Below are positions 36,475-45,501 of a stretch of 64,000 nt of DNA, piece by piece. Made by a program: the position numbers and the translations under genes. The stretch lies in contig NVVR01000008.1 of NCBI GenBank assembly GCA_002733415.1, forward strand, positions 23,243 through 87,242. Reading direction: 5' to 3'. Within the stretch, counting starts at the first letter, position 1, and each line of letters opens with the position of its first letter. This stretch comes from Kordia sp. GTDB taxonomy: Bacteria > Bacteroidota > Bacteroidia > Flavobacteriales > Flavobacteriaceae. Under the pieces are notes generated by a model, which was not told the DNA's origin, searched no databases, and saw only the letters and a list, made by a program, of their open reading frames with translations.

Positions 36475-37503
36475 TTATAAATTAAGATATTGTTTGACCT
36501 CGTTCTTAGTCAGACCAATTCTAGTTAAATACCACCCAAAAAGCTTATTGCTAAAAAAGTATCTATTAAATAAATTATTTTTCAACGCAAATAAAAACTT
36601 AGCTTCTTTCTTTACAACAGGTAAGTTACTCATGTCTTTCGGTGTATCATTATTATTGTTAGACACAATATCTAAATACATTGGAGTTACCGTATTTCCC
36701 ATATGATATACAAAATTATAATTTGTTGACAAACGCCATAACCCTGACTGAACTGGGGGAGAATCTATATATAGTCCTTCCCCACTAGCAAGTCGTTGTA
36801 AATTTGATTTAAACTCATACGCAGGGAAAACTGCTCTCTTAAATGTTGCTACAAAATGTCCAGCACCAATTAAAGCTCTCGATTTTCCTTTTTCCTGATA
36901 CGTAATTCCATATTTTTTATGAATGTCTTTATAAAAACCTTCGTTACCTATACTCTTAGCAAAATGCTCTAATCCTTCGGGACTTTTAATTTCTGTTACT
37001 TTAATGTTTTTATTAAACAGGTTATCAAAATAGATATTTGCCGTTAACTCTCTAAAGCCTTTGGAATAGGAAAATGGACATACCATTCCAGCTTTAGGGT
37101 AATCAATAAATATTTTTTCTACAGCATCTTGCCAACCCGAAGTAAACAACACATCTGCATCTGAGATGGTTATCAAGGGTTCTTTTACCGAATTGATAAT
37201 TTTATATAATGAATTTATTTTCCCTATGCCGGATTTTATTTGATATAATTCATCTATTCTATTCGCTTCAAATTCTACTGCTAAATAATCATTCACTTCT
37301 TTACAGCAACCATTACTTGCAATACTTATTCTGGTATTAGAGTGAACCGTTGTATATAAAGATTCTAAACAAAGTTTTAAGACCTCTAACGACTCTTTAA
37401 AAAAATCATTTAAGTTAGGAATATATACAGGTATTACTATTCTATGATATGTATTATCAATCTCTACCTTATCTTTTTTAGCTGGATTACTACCAATTCT
37501 CAT
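36475..37503 (-). CDS. Divergent GT-A glycosyltransferase
   Basis: A 342-aa protein with a GT2-like start (HRIVIPVYIPNLNDFFKESL, LKLCLESLYTTV) and the DXD-type segment LITISDADVLFTSGW. The region after the metal site (MVCPFSYSKGFRELTANIYF, LIGAGHFVATFKRAVFPAY) is unlike common GT2 enzymes. It lies between an epimerase gene and another GT2 gene with spacings of 9 and 3 bp. Likely a capsule sugar transferase of an uncommon GT2-like subgroup. Confidence 0.78.
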   Translation of the reverse strand: MRIGSNPAKKDKVEIDNTYHRIVIPVYIPNLNDFFKESLEVLKLCLESLYTTVHSNTRISIASNGCCKEVNDYLAVEFEANRIDELYQIKSGIGKINSLYKIINSVKEPLITISDADVLFTSGWQDAVEKIFIDYPKAGMVCPFSYSKGFRELTANIYFDNLFNKNIKVTEIKSPEGLEHFAKSIGNEGFYKDIHKKYGITYQEKGKSRALIGAGHFVATFKRAVFPAYEFKSNLQRLASGEGLYIDSPPVQSGLWRLSTNYNFVYHMGNTVTPMYLDIVSNNNNDTPKDMSNLPVVKKEAKFLFALKNNLFNRYFFSNKLFGWYLTRIGLTKNEVKQYLNL

Positions 37504-37512
37504 AGCTCTAGT

Positions 37513-38433
37513 TTAATTTGATAAATACTTTACATATTTTTTAATTCCTTCCTCTGCCGAAAGTAATTCTCTTCCTAGTACAGATTTCATTATAGTAACA
37601 TCTGGACACCTACGCATCATATCGCCTTCTTTTAATGCTGGTAAATGAATTATTTTTGAGGAACTATTCGTTATTTTTATAATTAAATTTACCAACTCTA
37701 CTATGGTGAATTCTATATCACTTCCAATATTTATTACATCATTGTTTAACAAACCGTCATTGTGAATTTTTACTATTGTATCAATATTGTCATCAATATA
37801 ACAAAATGTTCTGGTCTGCAATCCATCACCATAGATAGAGATATCTTTATTTTGCAATGCTAAATCAACAAATTTTGGTATTACAAAATCAGCACTCTGG
37901 TTAGGTCCGTAGGTATTAAAAAACCTAAAAACAGTATAATCTAAATCAAATTCTTGTTGGTACGATTTTAAAAATGCTTCTCCAACATTTTTAACTATAG
38001 CGTACGGCAATTTAGAATTCAAAGGTGTTGTATGTTCATTTTGAGGTATTTCAAAAGGTTCTCCATAGACTTCAGAAGATGATGAGAAATATATTTTTTT
38101 TACATTGGTATTTTTTGACAGGTTTAAAACATTCTCGAATCCCTTAATATCTTCTAAAACCCACAACGGATTATTCAGTGTTCTTTGTACACCAACTACC
38201 GCTGCTAAGTGAAATACATAATCAAAATGAAATGTGTGGAAAATAGCTGAAATATCATTATAATTATTCACATTGCATTTTATAAAAATGACATTTTCCT
38301 TATTAGGAATTTTATCTTTACTACCCGTTAATAAATTATCGGCAATAATGATTTTATTTGACGCATCTTCTGAAAGTTTATCTACTAATGAACTTCCTAT
38401 ATTTCCTGCTCCTCCTGTTACTAATATATTCAT
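37513..38433 (-). CDS. NAD-dependent sugar-nucleotide epimerase/dehydratase (GalE-like)
   Basis: A 306-aa extended short-chain dehydrogenase: NAD motif VTGGAGNIGSSLVDKL at residue 5, VFHLAAVVGVQRTL, catalytic YAIVKNVGE (YxxxK) near residue 145, and FRFFNTYGPNQ. It most resembles UDP-glucose/UDP-GlcNAc 4-epimerase or dTDP-glucose dehydratase relatives; the exact nucleotide sugar is not evident. It would supply another activated sugar to the locus. Upstream is a 125-bp gap with a small hairpin (38462-38474) and a possible -7 box TATTTTTG (38507-38514, minus strand). Confidence 0.88.
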   Translation of the reverse strand: MNILVTGGAGNIGSSLVDKLSEDASNKIIIADNLLTGSKDKIPNKENVIFIKCNVNNYNDISAIFHTFHFDYVFHLAAVVGVQRTLNNPLWVLEDIKGFENVLNLSKNTNVKKIYFSSSSEVYGEPFEIPQNEHTTPLNSKLPYAIVKNVGEAFLKSYQQEFDLDYTVFRFFNTYGPNQSADFVIPKFVDLALQNKDISIYGDGLQTRTFCYIDDNIDTIVKIHNDGLLNNDVINIGSDIEFTIVELVNLIIKITNSSSKIIHLPALKEGDMMRRCPDVTIMKSVLGRELLSAEEGIKKYVKYLSN

Positions 38434-38558
38434 TCAAACATGTTTAAAAGTGGGGACACATCGCTAAAATAGCGCATGCTTATTAATTTAAATTATTATA
38501 TGTCATCAAAAATATGTAAAATTATTGAATATTTATAGTGTTTTTTTATTCTAAAAAA

Positions 38559-39737
38559 TCACAATGAAGATAATGTCTCATTTACGACATTTCGATACTT
38601 CTTTTTAATAGATGCTATTGAATATCCCTTTAAATATTCTTCTCTAATCTCACTTGAATAAGTAAAACATTCATTTTTAGTCAACTTTTTAACACTATTC
38701 ATTTGTTCTACGAGTAATTCTACTGAATTATCATACCAAAACTTATTAAAAGGAATTCTTTCTTCCATAGCTCCAGTTTTTGAAGATATTATAATTCTTG
38801 CTGCTGACATAGCTTCAATTCCAGTTAAAGGCCCTGTTTCAAATTCATAATAAGAAATTATTACGCATTGAGCAATTTTAAAATATTTTACCAACTTAAT
38901 ATTATCAACAAAACCAGTAAATACAATATCTTCATCTCCATCAGCAATTGCAATTAAGTTTTTCAAATCTGAGCCATTACCAACAACATAAAGTTTATCT
39001 CCATCTTTTTTTATTTTTTTAAAAGCTTTAATTACAATATCAATGTTTTTTTCTTTAACTAATCTAGAAATTGTAAGAAAAATATTTACTTTCTCTTCCA
39101 ATAACGGTATCTCAAATAACCTTTTCTCATTAAATGCACATTGATCGATAATCTTCGTATTGTAATTATTCAAAAAAACTAATCTATTTGTATTATTAAC
39201 AGAATGATGTAAATATAAACTCACTTTCTCTAACCACTCTATTTTTTCATTAGTTGAAAAATTTTCTTTAATTACGGCGCCTGTTGTTCGAAAAACTACA
39301 GGAATATTTTTATCAAAGGAATAAGATACTATTTCTTTCATATATGCAGACGATAACTGAGCGCATATAATAATCATATCGTTTTCTACAATAAGGTCTT
39401 CTATAACCTGATGAGTTTTACGAACAACTGAAGCATATTTTTTATTTATTTTATTATTGAAAAAACATGAAACTGAGTATTTAAACCCAAAGCGTATATA
39501 AGCTATAAATGCAAATAACTTAATAATCATATGTTTTTCAACAACTTTACCTGCTAATGAAAACATGTGTTCTTCAGCTACAAAATCAAAAACCTGTGAT
39601 TGTTTTGTATAATAAACAGTAGAACAAATTTTAACATCGCATTCTTCATTTAATGCATTAGCTATAAAACCTACTTCTAACTCTCTACCCCCAAAGTCAC
39701 CTATTGGACCAATTAGTAATATTTTTTTTTTTTTCAA
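38559..39737 (-). CDS. Family 4 glycosyltransferase
   Basis: A 392-aa GT-B protein: N-terminal LLIGPIGDFGGRELEVGFIA (glycine-rich loop) and C-terminal ISRLVKEKNIDIVIKAFK, LYVVGNGSDLKNL and YEFETGPLTGIEAMSAARII. It is followed by a 125-bp non-coding stretch before the epimerase gene. Cytoplasmic repeat-unit assembly by context. Confidence 0.9.
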   Translation of the reverse strand: MKKKKILLIGPIGDFGGRELEVGFIANALNEECDVKICSTVYYTKQSQVFDFVAEEHMFSLAGKVVEKHMIIKLFAFIAYIRFGFKYSVSCFFNNKINKKYASVVRKTHQVIEDLIVENDMIIICAQLSSAYMKEIVSYSFDKNIPVVFRTTGAVIKENFSTNEKIEWLEKVSLYLHHSVNNTNRLVFLNNYNTKIIDQCAFNEKRLFEIPLLEEKVNIFLTISRLVKEKNIDIVIKAFKKIKKDGDKLYVVGNGSDLKNLIAIADGDEDIVFTGFVDNIKLVKYFKIAQCVIISYYEFETGPLTGIEAMSAARIIISSKTGAMEERIPFNKFWYDNSVELLVEQMNSVKKLTKNECFTYSSEIREEYLKGYSIASIKKKYRNVVNETLSSL

Positions 39738-39773
39738 TTTGTAATATTAATTATTTACTTGTACCATATCAAA

Positions 39774-40436
39774 CTATAAGTCTTTATCATATTCCTTAAT
39801 AAAAGCATCTACCTCAAAAAACAACCTGTTGATTTCATTCAAACTAAAATCATTTAAATCCCACCATTTAATTTTCAATAGCTTCTTAATTTTTATGTTA
39901 TCAAATCTATATTTTTTAATTTCTATAGGAGAGCCTACTGCTATAGCATAAGCCGGTATATTTTTAGACACTACGGCTCCTGCACCAATAACCGCACCGT
40001 CAGCTATACAAACACCATCTAAAATGGTAACATTAGCACCAATAAACACATCGTTTCCTATATAAATCTGCCTACGCTCTTCTATTAAATTTTTATCGGC
40101 TATTGTTGCGCCATTTTGTTTCGAAACACTGTAAAAATAAGGGCTTGTTGAGATACCGTTAATTGGATGAATCCCCCAACCACACACTAAGTTTGGTCCT
40201 ATAGAACAAAACTTCCCTATAGTTGTGTACGATATTTTGGAATTTGCAGAAATATACGTCCCTTTTCCTATTTTAACTTTTACAAGCGAATGGGGAGAAT
40301 ATATTTTAGTTAGCTTTTCTGTTGTAACATTTACTTTTGCATTTGTGATCCATTCATAAGCAATGTCAGTATAAAGAACAGATTTTAGTTCTGGTAGAAA
40401 CCAACAAATTATTTTTTTAAATAGAGACTTTACCAT
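39774..40436 (-). CDS. CatB-related hexapeptide O-acetyltransferase
   Basis: A 220-aa left-handed beta-helix enzyme: [38 protein letters not shown] with the catalytic-type histidine, [17 protein letters not shown] and [17 protein letters not shown]. The CatB/VatD-like layout indicates acetyl-CoA-dependent O-acetylation, here of a glycan sugar by context. It follows the fcl gene by 9 bp. Confidence 0.88.
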   Translation of the reverse strand: MVKSLFKKIICWFLPELKSVLYTDIAYEWITNAKVNVTTEKLTKIYSPHSLVKVKIGKGTYISANSKISYTTIGKFCSIGPNLVCGWGIHPINGISTSPYFYSVSKQNGATIADKNLIEERRQIYIGNDVFIGANVTILDGVCIADGAVIGAGAVVSKNIPAYAIAVGSPIEIKKYRFDNIKIKKLLKIKWWDLNDFSLNEINRLFFEVDAFIKEYDKDL

Positions 40437-40445
40437 AAACTATCT

Positions 40446-41531
40446 TTAGTTGTTCAAATACCAATTATACAGTTTAGAAATTCCTTCTTTAAGATCTATT
40501 GTATGTTCCCATCCTAACCCATTTAGCTTAGAGACTTCAGTCAATTTTTTTAATGTCCCATCAGGTTTAGAACTATCAAACTCCAAACTCCCATTAAAAC
40601 CAAGTTGTTTTTTAATAAGTTCCGCTAATTCTTTAATGGTGACATCACTTCCTGTACCAATGTTGATATGTGTATTTCTAATTTCAGCTGCTCCTGGTGT
40701 TATACAATCAATAAAGTTTACTTGCTCCATAATATATACACTTGCAGCAGCCATATCCTCAGACCACATAAACTCTCGAGACGGTTTTCCTGAGCCCCAT
40801 AGTTCAACATGTACTTGTTCTTCTTTTATTTTTATTCCAAAACTATACAATACTTCTATAATCTGTTGTTTTGAAGCTGCTCCAGATACTCCTTTAATAG
40901 GTAAATGATTTAAATCAGCTGTGATACTTTCCCAATCATTTTTAGAGAGTAAATTTCCTAAATGAATTTTCCGTATCAATGCTGGCAATACATGAGATGT
41001 TTCTAAATCAAAATTATCATTAGGCCCATACAAATTTGTAGGCATGATAGCAATAAAATTAGTGTTGTACTGTAAATTATAACTTTCACACATTTTAATT
41101 CCTGCTATTTTAGCAATAGCATATGGCTCATTTGTATATTCTAAAGCACCTGACAGCAAATAGTCTTCTTTTAACGGTTGTGGTGCATTTTTAGGATAAA
41201 TACACGTACTTCCTAAAAACAATAATTTTTTCACACCAGACACATAACTTTGATGGATGACATTATTTTGAATCATTAAGTTTTCATAAATAAAATCTGC
41301 TCTGTAGGTATTATTTGCTAATATCCCTCCAACTTTTGCAGCAGCTAAAAACACATACTCTGGCTGTTCTTTTTTAAAAAAAGAAGCTACTTCTTCGCTA
41401 TTAATCAAATCAAGTTCTTGATGTGACTTTATAATGATGTTTACATATCCTTTATATTGCAACTCTTTTAAAATAGCACTTCCTACTAACCCCCTATGTC
41501 CTGCAACGTAAATTTTTGATTCCTTATTCAT
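40446..41531 (-). CDS. fcl: GDP-L-fucose synthase
   Basis: A 361-aa bifunctional epimerase/reductase turning GDP-4-keto-6-deoxymannose into GDP-L-fucose with NADPH. The Rossmann motif AGHRGLVGSAILKEL starts at residue 10. FLGSTCIYPKNAPQPLKE and the catalytic YAIAKIAG follow, then MPTNLYGPNDNFD. About 45 extra residues between the substrate region and GSGKPSREFMWSEDMA explain the length over the 320-aa enterobacterial form; this insertion is common in Bacteroidota. It lies 6 bp after gmd. Confidence 0.95.
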   Translation of the reverse strand: MNKESKIYVAGHRGLVGSAILKELQYKGYVNIIIKSHQELDLINSEEVASFFKKEQPEYVFLAAAKVGGILANNTYRADFIYENLMIQNNVIHQSYVSGVKKLLFLGSTCIYPKNAPQPLKEDYLLSGALEYTNEPYAIAKIAGIKMCESYNLQYNTNFIAIMPTNLYGPNDNFDLETSHVLPALIRKIHLGNLLSKNDWESITADLNHLPIKGVSGAASKQQIIEVLYSFGIKIKEEQVHVELWGSGKPSREFMWSEDMAAASVYIMEQVNFIDCITPGAAEIRNTHINIGTGSDVTIKELAELIKKQLGFNGSLEFDSSKPDGTLKKLTEVSKLNGLGWEHTIDLKEGISKLYNWYLNN

Positions 41532-41537
41532 AAGTAC

Positions 41538-42659
41538 TTATTCAAAGTAATTTAATGTTTTATACCCATTCTCTTTTAAAAACTGATCTTTTTTCATAAG
41601 ACTAAGGTCATTTTTCATCATATCGATCACTAAATATTGTAAATCATATTTCGGTTTCCAGCCCAACTTTGTATTTGCTTTTGTAGGGTCACCTATCAAC
41701 AACTCTACCTCTGTTGGCCTAAAATATTTAGGATCAACTGCGACTACTTCCGTCCCTAATTTAAGTAAATATGCTGGGTCAGCACACGAATGTACTACGG
41801 CAATTTCCTCCACACCTTCTCCTGTAAACTTTAGCTCAACACCTATATGTAAAAATGCCATTTTCACAAAATCTCGAACTGTTGTAGCAACACCTGTAGC
41901 AATTACCCAATCTTCAGGTTCATCTGCTTGTAAAATCATCCACATCATACGCACATAATCCTTGGCGTGTCCCCAATCACGCTTAGCGTCTAGATTCCCT
42001 AAATACAAGGTATTCTGCAAACCTAATGCAATTCTAGAAACCGCTCTCGTTATTTTTCTGGTTACAAAAGTTTCTCCACGTATGGGAGACTCATGATTGA
42101 ATAATATCCCATTACACGCAAATATAGTATAGGCTTCTCTATAATTTACCGTAATCCAATAGGCGTACAGTTTTGCTACTGCATACGGACTACGCGGATA
42201 AAATGGGGTCGTCTCAGACTGTGGCACCTCTTGTACTTTACCATACAATTCTGAAGTAGACGCTTGATATACTTTTGTTTTTTTCTCTAAACCTAAAAAC
42301 CGAACTGCCTCTAAAATACGTAAAGCGCCTACTGCATCAGTATCAGCTGTATATTCTGGCACCTCAAAAGAAACTTGTACATGACTCATCGCTGCCAAAT
42401 TATAAATTTCGTCTGGTTTAATTTCACTAATTAAACGTATTAAATTAGAGCTATCTGTCATGTCACCATAATGCAATACAAAGTTCCTGTTTTCTATATG
42501 CGGATCTTGGTATAAATGATCTACCCTATCCGTATTAAACATCGAAGAACGGCGTTTTAACCCATGTACTACATATCCTTTCTTCAACAAAAACTCGCTC
42601 AAATACGCGCCGTCTTGCCCCGTTACTCCAGTTATAAATGCTACTTTCATATTATCCAT
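41538..42659 (-). CDS. gmd: GDP-mannose 4,6-dehydratase
   Basis: A 373-aa enzyme for the first step to GDP-L-fucose. [19 protein letters not shown] is the NADP motif, then [49 protein letters not shown] (YxxxK) and [16 protein letters not shown], all diagnostic. Together with fcl it shows that the glycan contains fucose or a fucose derivative. A second ATG (42650) is an equally good start. Confidence 0.96.
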   Translation of the reverse strand: MDNMKVAFITGVTGQDGAYLSEFLLKKGYVVHGLKRRSSMFNTDRVDHLYQDPHIENRNFVLHYGDMTDSSNLIRLISEIKPDEIYNLAAMSHVQVSFEVPEYTADTDAVGALRILEAVRFLGLEKKTKVYQASTSELYGKVQEVPQSETTPFYPRSPYAVAKLYAYWITVNYREAYTIFACNGILFNHESPIRGETFVTRKITRAVSRIALGLQNTLYLGNLDAKRDWGHAKDYVRMMWMILQADEPEDWVIATGVATTVRDFVKMAFLHIGVELKFTGEGVEEIAVVHSCADPAYLLKLGTEVVAVDPKYFRPTEVELLIGDPTKANTKLGWKPKYDLQYLVIDMMKNDLSLMKKDQFLKENGYKTLNYFE

Positions 42660-42671
42660 TTATTAAATGAC

Positions 42672-43328
42672 TTATGTCCATTGTATTTGTGTTTTGATAA
42701 CCTTTGCTGGATTACCCCCTATAATAGTATTCTTTTCTGTAAAATGGCCTCTTACAACCGAATTGGACGCAATTACACAACCGTCAGCAATAATTGTTCC
42801 TTGATATATTTTGGCTTCTGCCCCTATCCAAACATGATTACCAATTATTATATTTTTATTTTTCTCTATTCTTCCTTTATAATCAATGGCATGAAAATCT
42901 TCATCTAAAAACTCACAACCCCATGCTATTGCACAGTTATCTCCAATTTTCAGCCCGTGCATAATAATTAATTTAGTATTGACGTTAATATAACCGCCAC
43001 AACCAATAGTAACTTTTGCTTGTTCTCCAATATCAAATCTACAGCCTCTACCAATAGAATAATTACCCGTTATTGCTAATACTCCTTTAATATTCATCCA
43101 TGTTTTATCACTAGGGTGTGAAAATCCTATATACTGGACACCTATATTTAACCGATGTGCTGTGTTGATATTTTTAATACCTATGACTGTTGTGTGTTGA
43201 TGTGCAAGGATATTTAATTTATACCGTGCTCGATAATATATATACTTGCCATAAACAATAAGAAAAACACTTTTTGCTTGCTTGCATTTTTTATAAATAT
43301 TATAACTATCTTTTATCAAATACTTCAC
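42672..43328 (-). CDS. Hexapeptide-repeat acyltransferase (WbbJ-like)
   Basis: A 218-aa beta-helix protein with coils NYSIGRGCRFDIGEQAKVTI, GYINVNTKLIIMHGLKIGDN, the loop FLDEDFHAIDYKGR carrying the catalytic-type histidine, and the end NTIIGGNPAKVIKT. It should O-acetylate a sugar of the repeat unit. It is one of four such acyltransferases in the locus. Confidence 0.87.
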   Translation of the reverse strand: MKYLIKDSYNIYKKCKQAKSVFLIVYGKYIYYRARYKLNILAHQHTTVIGIKNINTAHRLNIGVQYIGFSHPSDKTWMNIKGVLAITGNYSIGRGCRFDIGEQAKVTIGCGGYINVNTKLIIMHGLKIGDNCAIAWGCEFLDEDFHAIDYKGRIEKNKNIIIGNHVWIGAEAKIYQGTIIADGCVIASNSVVRGHFTEKNTIIGGNPAKVIKTQIQWT

Positions 43329-43333
43329 GCTAC

Positions 43334-44158
43334 CTATTTAACTAATTTACTTAACACCATTAATATAACTGTAGTTACTTTTCTAATGAATGGACTCTTC
43401 TCAATTTTCATTAATAATTTAATTCGTTTTGAAGGTTTTTTAAAATTATTAAAATTAAACACGTCAAACTCACTTGTGTAAATTGCTGCTAAATATTTTT
43501 GAAACACAGCTTCTTTTTCTGCTATAATTAATTTGATGTTGTCATTGCTTGATGAAATTCCATTCATATCAAAAACGGTTAATGTTTCATTTATCTTTTG
43601 AAATGATTCTCCATTTAAACCCAAAGCTTTTAAAAAAAATTCCCAGTCAGAAATTACTTTGTTTTTTTCATTATACATTCCATATTTCACAAACATTTCT
43701 CTTTTTATAAAAGTTGAGGGATGTGATAACGTACTAGATACTAGATAGCTGAACGACAAGCTGTTAGGGTGCTCTCTTTTCCTTCTTATCTCCCCATCAA
43801 GAAGTAAATTACACGAAATAAATGAATAAGAGGTATTTAACTTTTGTATAACCGTGTCTAAAACTGAATTTGAAATAAGAAAATCTCCAGAATTCAAAAA
43901 TAACAAAAATTCACCCGTAGCTTTTGAAATTCCTTTGTTCATGGCATTGTAAATACCTGAGTCTGACTCACTTATCCAGTGTAGTCTGTTGTCTGTATAT
44001 GTTTTAATTTGCGCAACACTAGTATCTGTTGAGTTTCCATCTATAACGATATATTCAAAATTAGCATACGTTTGCCTTAATACACTGTCCATTGTTTTTT
44101 TTAAACCTTGGGCATCGTTATAGTTTATGGTTATTATGGACAATAAGGGTACACTCAT
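43334..44158 (-). CDS. Family 2 glycosyltransferase
   Basis: A 274-aa GT-A protein of the WcaA/WfgS-like type: LLSIITINYNDAQGLKKTMD, YIVIDGNSTDTSV, ISESDSGIYNAMNKGI and FLLFLNSGDFL, then VISDWEFFLKAL. Spacings to neighbours are 5 and 2 bp. Sugar specificity cannot be read. Confidence 0.92.
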   Translation of the reverse strand: MSVPLLSIITINYNDAQGLKKTMDSVLRQTYANFEYIVIDGNSTDTSVAQIKTYTDNRLHWISESDSGIYNAMNKGISKATGEFLLFLNSGDFLISNSVLDTVIQKLNTSYSFISCNLLLDGEIRRKREHPNSLSFSYLVSSTLSHPSTFIKREMFVKYGMYNEKNKVISDWEFFLKALGLNGESFQKINETLTVFDMNGISSSNDNIKLIIAEKEAVFQKYLAAIYTSEFDVFNFNNFKKPSKRIKLLMKIEKSPFIRKVTTVILMVLSKLVK

Positions 44159-44160
44159 TT

Positions 44161-44955
44161 TTAAATAGTATAATTTACATGTTTAAATACATCAAAATCG
44201 GAATTTTTATCACCATTATAAATTTTCTGATGGCGCTTTTCAGCATATAGCTTTAACGTTTCATATTGTTGATACAATTCATATTCCCTATACAAACGCT
44301 CCTTAGGAAAGGGTTGTTGTTGCTTTTCATACGGAATTTTTACTCCTTCATTTTTTAAATAATATTCCAATGAAGGAGCATTATGATCATAAAAATGAAG
44401 ATAAGGTTTTATACACTGCCAATCATGATTGATTCCCATCAAATAAATTTCAGGAACTTTTACATAAATTGCCAATTGCAATCCTACAATAGTCACACTC
44501 CAGGGGGATATAATTGGTTTGGTAAAATCAATCGGGAAATCGCCTCCATAGGAATATGTAAATACTTTCCTCTCCGTAAATACTCTTGTTGCTATTTCTT
44601 TATCTCTTTTTTCTACCAAAACAGGAGTTCCAAGCGGTAACACTTCATTACACCGAAACCACCAATTCACCAATACTTTTTCTGTAATTGGCGGATGTGA
44701 AGCAGCAAAAACATGTATGCTTGGTTTTATTGCATTAATTGCTGGATGTTCATGAAAATTCCCCATCGTAATCACCATTGTATTTTTAGATAAATTAGAG
44801 AGTTCTAATTCATTAATTGACGGCGAAGACCCTAAGATAATACAATCCGAGAAATGACTAAACAACGTTAAAAGTTCTTTGTTACCCTTATTACTATAAG
44901 GATTTGTTATAAAACTTTTAATTTTTGCTTTTATTTTTAATATCGATATCATCAA
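44161..44955 (-). CDS. Unassigned protein, GT42/DUF115-like layout; candidate sialyltransferase
   Basis: A 264-aa soluble protein I cannot assign to a named family. CIILGSSPSINELELSNL (residues 38-55) resembles the nucleotide-binding GxxPS loop of CstII-type (GT42) sialyltransferases and DUF115-like proteins. Residues 150-179 (SPWSVTIVGLQLAIYVKV, then PEIYLMGINHDW) match the later TSG...A..LG..EIYLxGID pattern, and HFY at 187-189 could supply a catalytic histidine. The locus makes CMP-sialic acid but shows no standard GT29, GT38, GT52 or GT80 enzyme. It overlaps the next acyltransferase gene by 4 bp. Function is a hypothesis. Confidence 0.6.
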   Translation of the reverse strand: MMISILKIKAKIKSFITNPYSNKGNKELLTLFSHFSDCIILGSSPSINELELSNLSKNTMVITMGNFHEHPAINAIKPSIHVFAASHPPITEKVLVNWWFRCNEVLPLGTPVLVEKRDKEIATRVFTERKVFTYSYGGDFPIDFTKPIISPWSVTIVGLQLAIYVKVPEIYLMGINHDWQCIKPYLHFYDHNAPSLEYYLKNEGVKIPYEKQQQPFPKERLYREYELYQQYETLKLYAEKRHQKIYNGDKNSDFDVFKHVNYTI

Positions 44956-45494
44956 TTCGATTTTAATCTTATCAATTTTGCTGGTACTCCTCCATAAATC
45001 GAATTAGAATCAACATCTTTTGTTACTACAGAATTTGCCCCGATTATTGAATTATCACCAACTCTAACTCCTGGTGTAATTAAAACATTAGCTCCAATCC
45101 ATACACCATTACCTATAATAACATCCCCTGAAAGTGTATTCTTTCTTAACTCTGTATTAAAATTTTGATCTGAATCATATGTAAGAGTATAAATACGAAC
45201 ATTATGAGATAATGCACAATTATCACCTATAACAACCTTTTTCCCATTAAAAGCTTGTACTGTAGAATAATCTCCTATATAAGAATTTTTACCACAAAAT
45301 ATCTCTCCATCACCATAAAATTTAATGTGCCTTCCGTTAAATTTAAAACTTTTAGATATTTCATACTTAGCTAAAAACTTTTTTTTACTTTCTACGAACT
45401 CATTAGATAATAAGCTATTTATCAATAACCTTTTATCATTCGAATTAGCACTCAAAATAAATTTAATTATAATACTTGAAATTATTTTTTTCAT
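44952..45494 (-). CDS. Hexapeptide-repeat acyltransferase
   Basis: A 180-aa beta-helix protein: FYGDGEIFCGKNSYIGDYST, VVIGDNCALSHNVRIYT, GVWIGANVLITPGVRVGDNS and SIYGGVPAKLIRL. A short N-terminal hydrophobic stretch precedes the coils. It probably O-acetylates a capsule sugar; it lies 7 bp after wzt and overlaps the candidate sialyltransferase gene by 4 bp, so those two proteins are made together. Confidence 0.87.
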   Translation of the reverse strand: MKKIISSIIIKFILSANSNDKRLLINSLLSNEFVESKKKFLAKYEISKSFKFNGRHIKFYGDGEIFCGKNSYIGDYSTVQAFNGKKVVIGDNCALSHNVRIYTLTYDSDQNFNTELRKNTLSGDVIIGNGVWIGANVLITPGVRVGDNSIIGANSVVTKDVDSNSIYGGVPAKLIRLKSN

Positions 45495-45501
45495 AAACCA
45501 A

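Noticed and set aside
40450..40908. A 152-codon plus-strand frame opposite the fcl gene
   Set aside because: Antisense to the GDP-fucose synthase 3' half; no recognisable domain.
44161..44955. Polysaccharide pyruvyl transferase
   Set aside because: The GSSPS loop and late EIYLMGINHDW segment do not fit the CsaB/PssM pattern; a GT42/DUF115-like layout fits better, though unproven.
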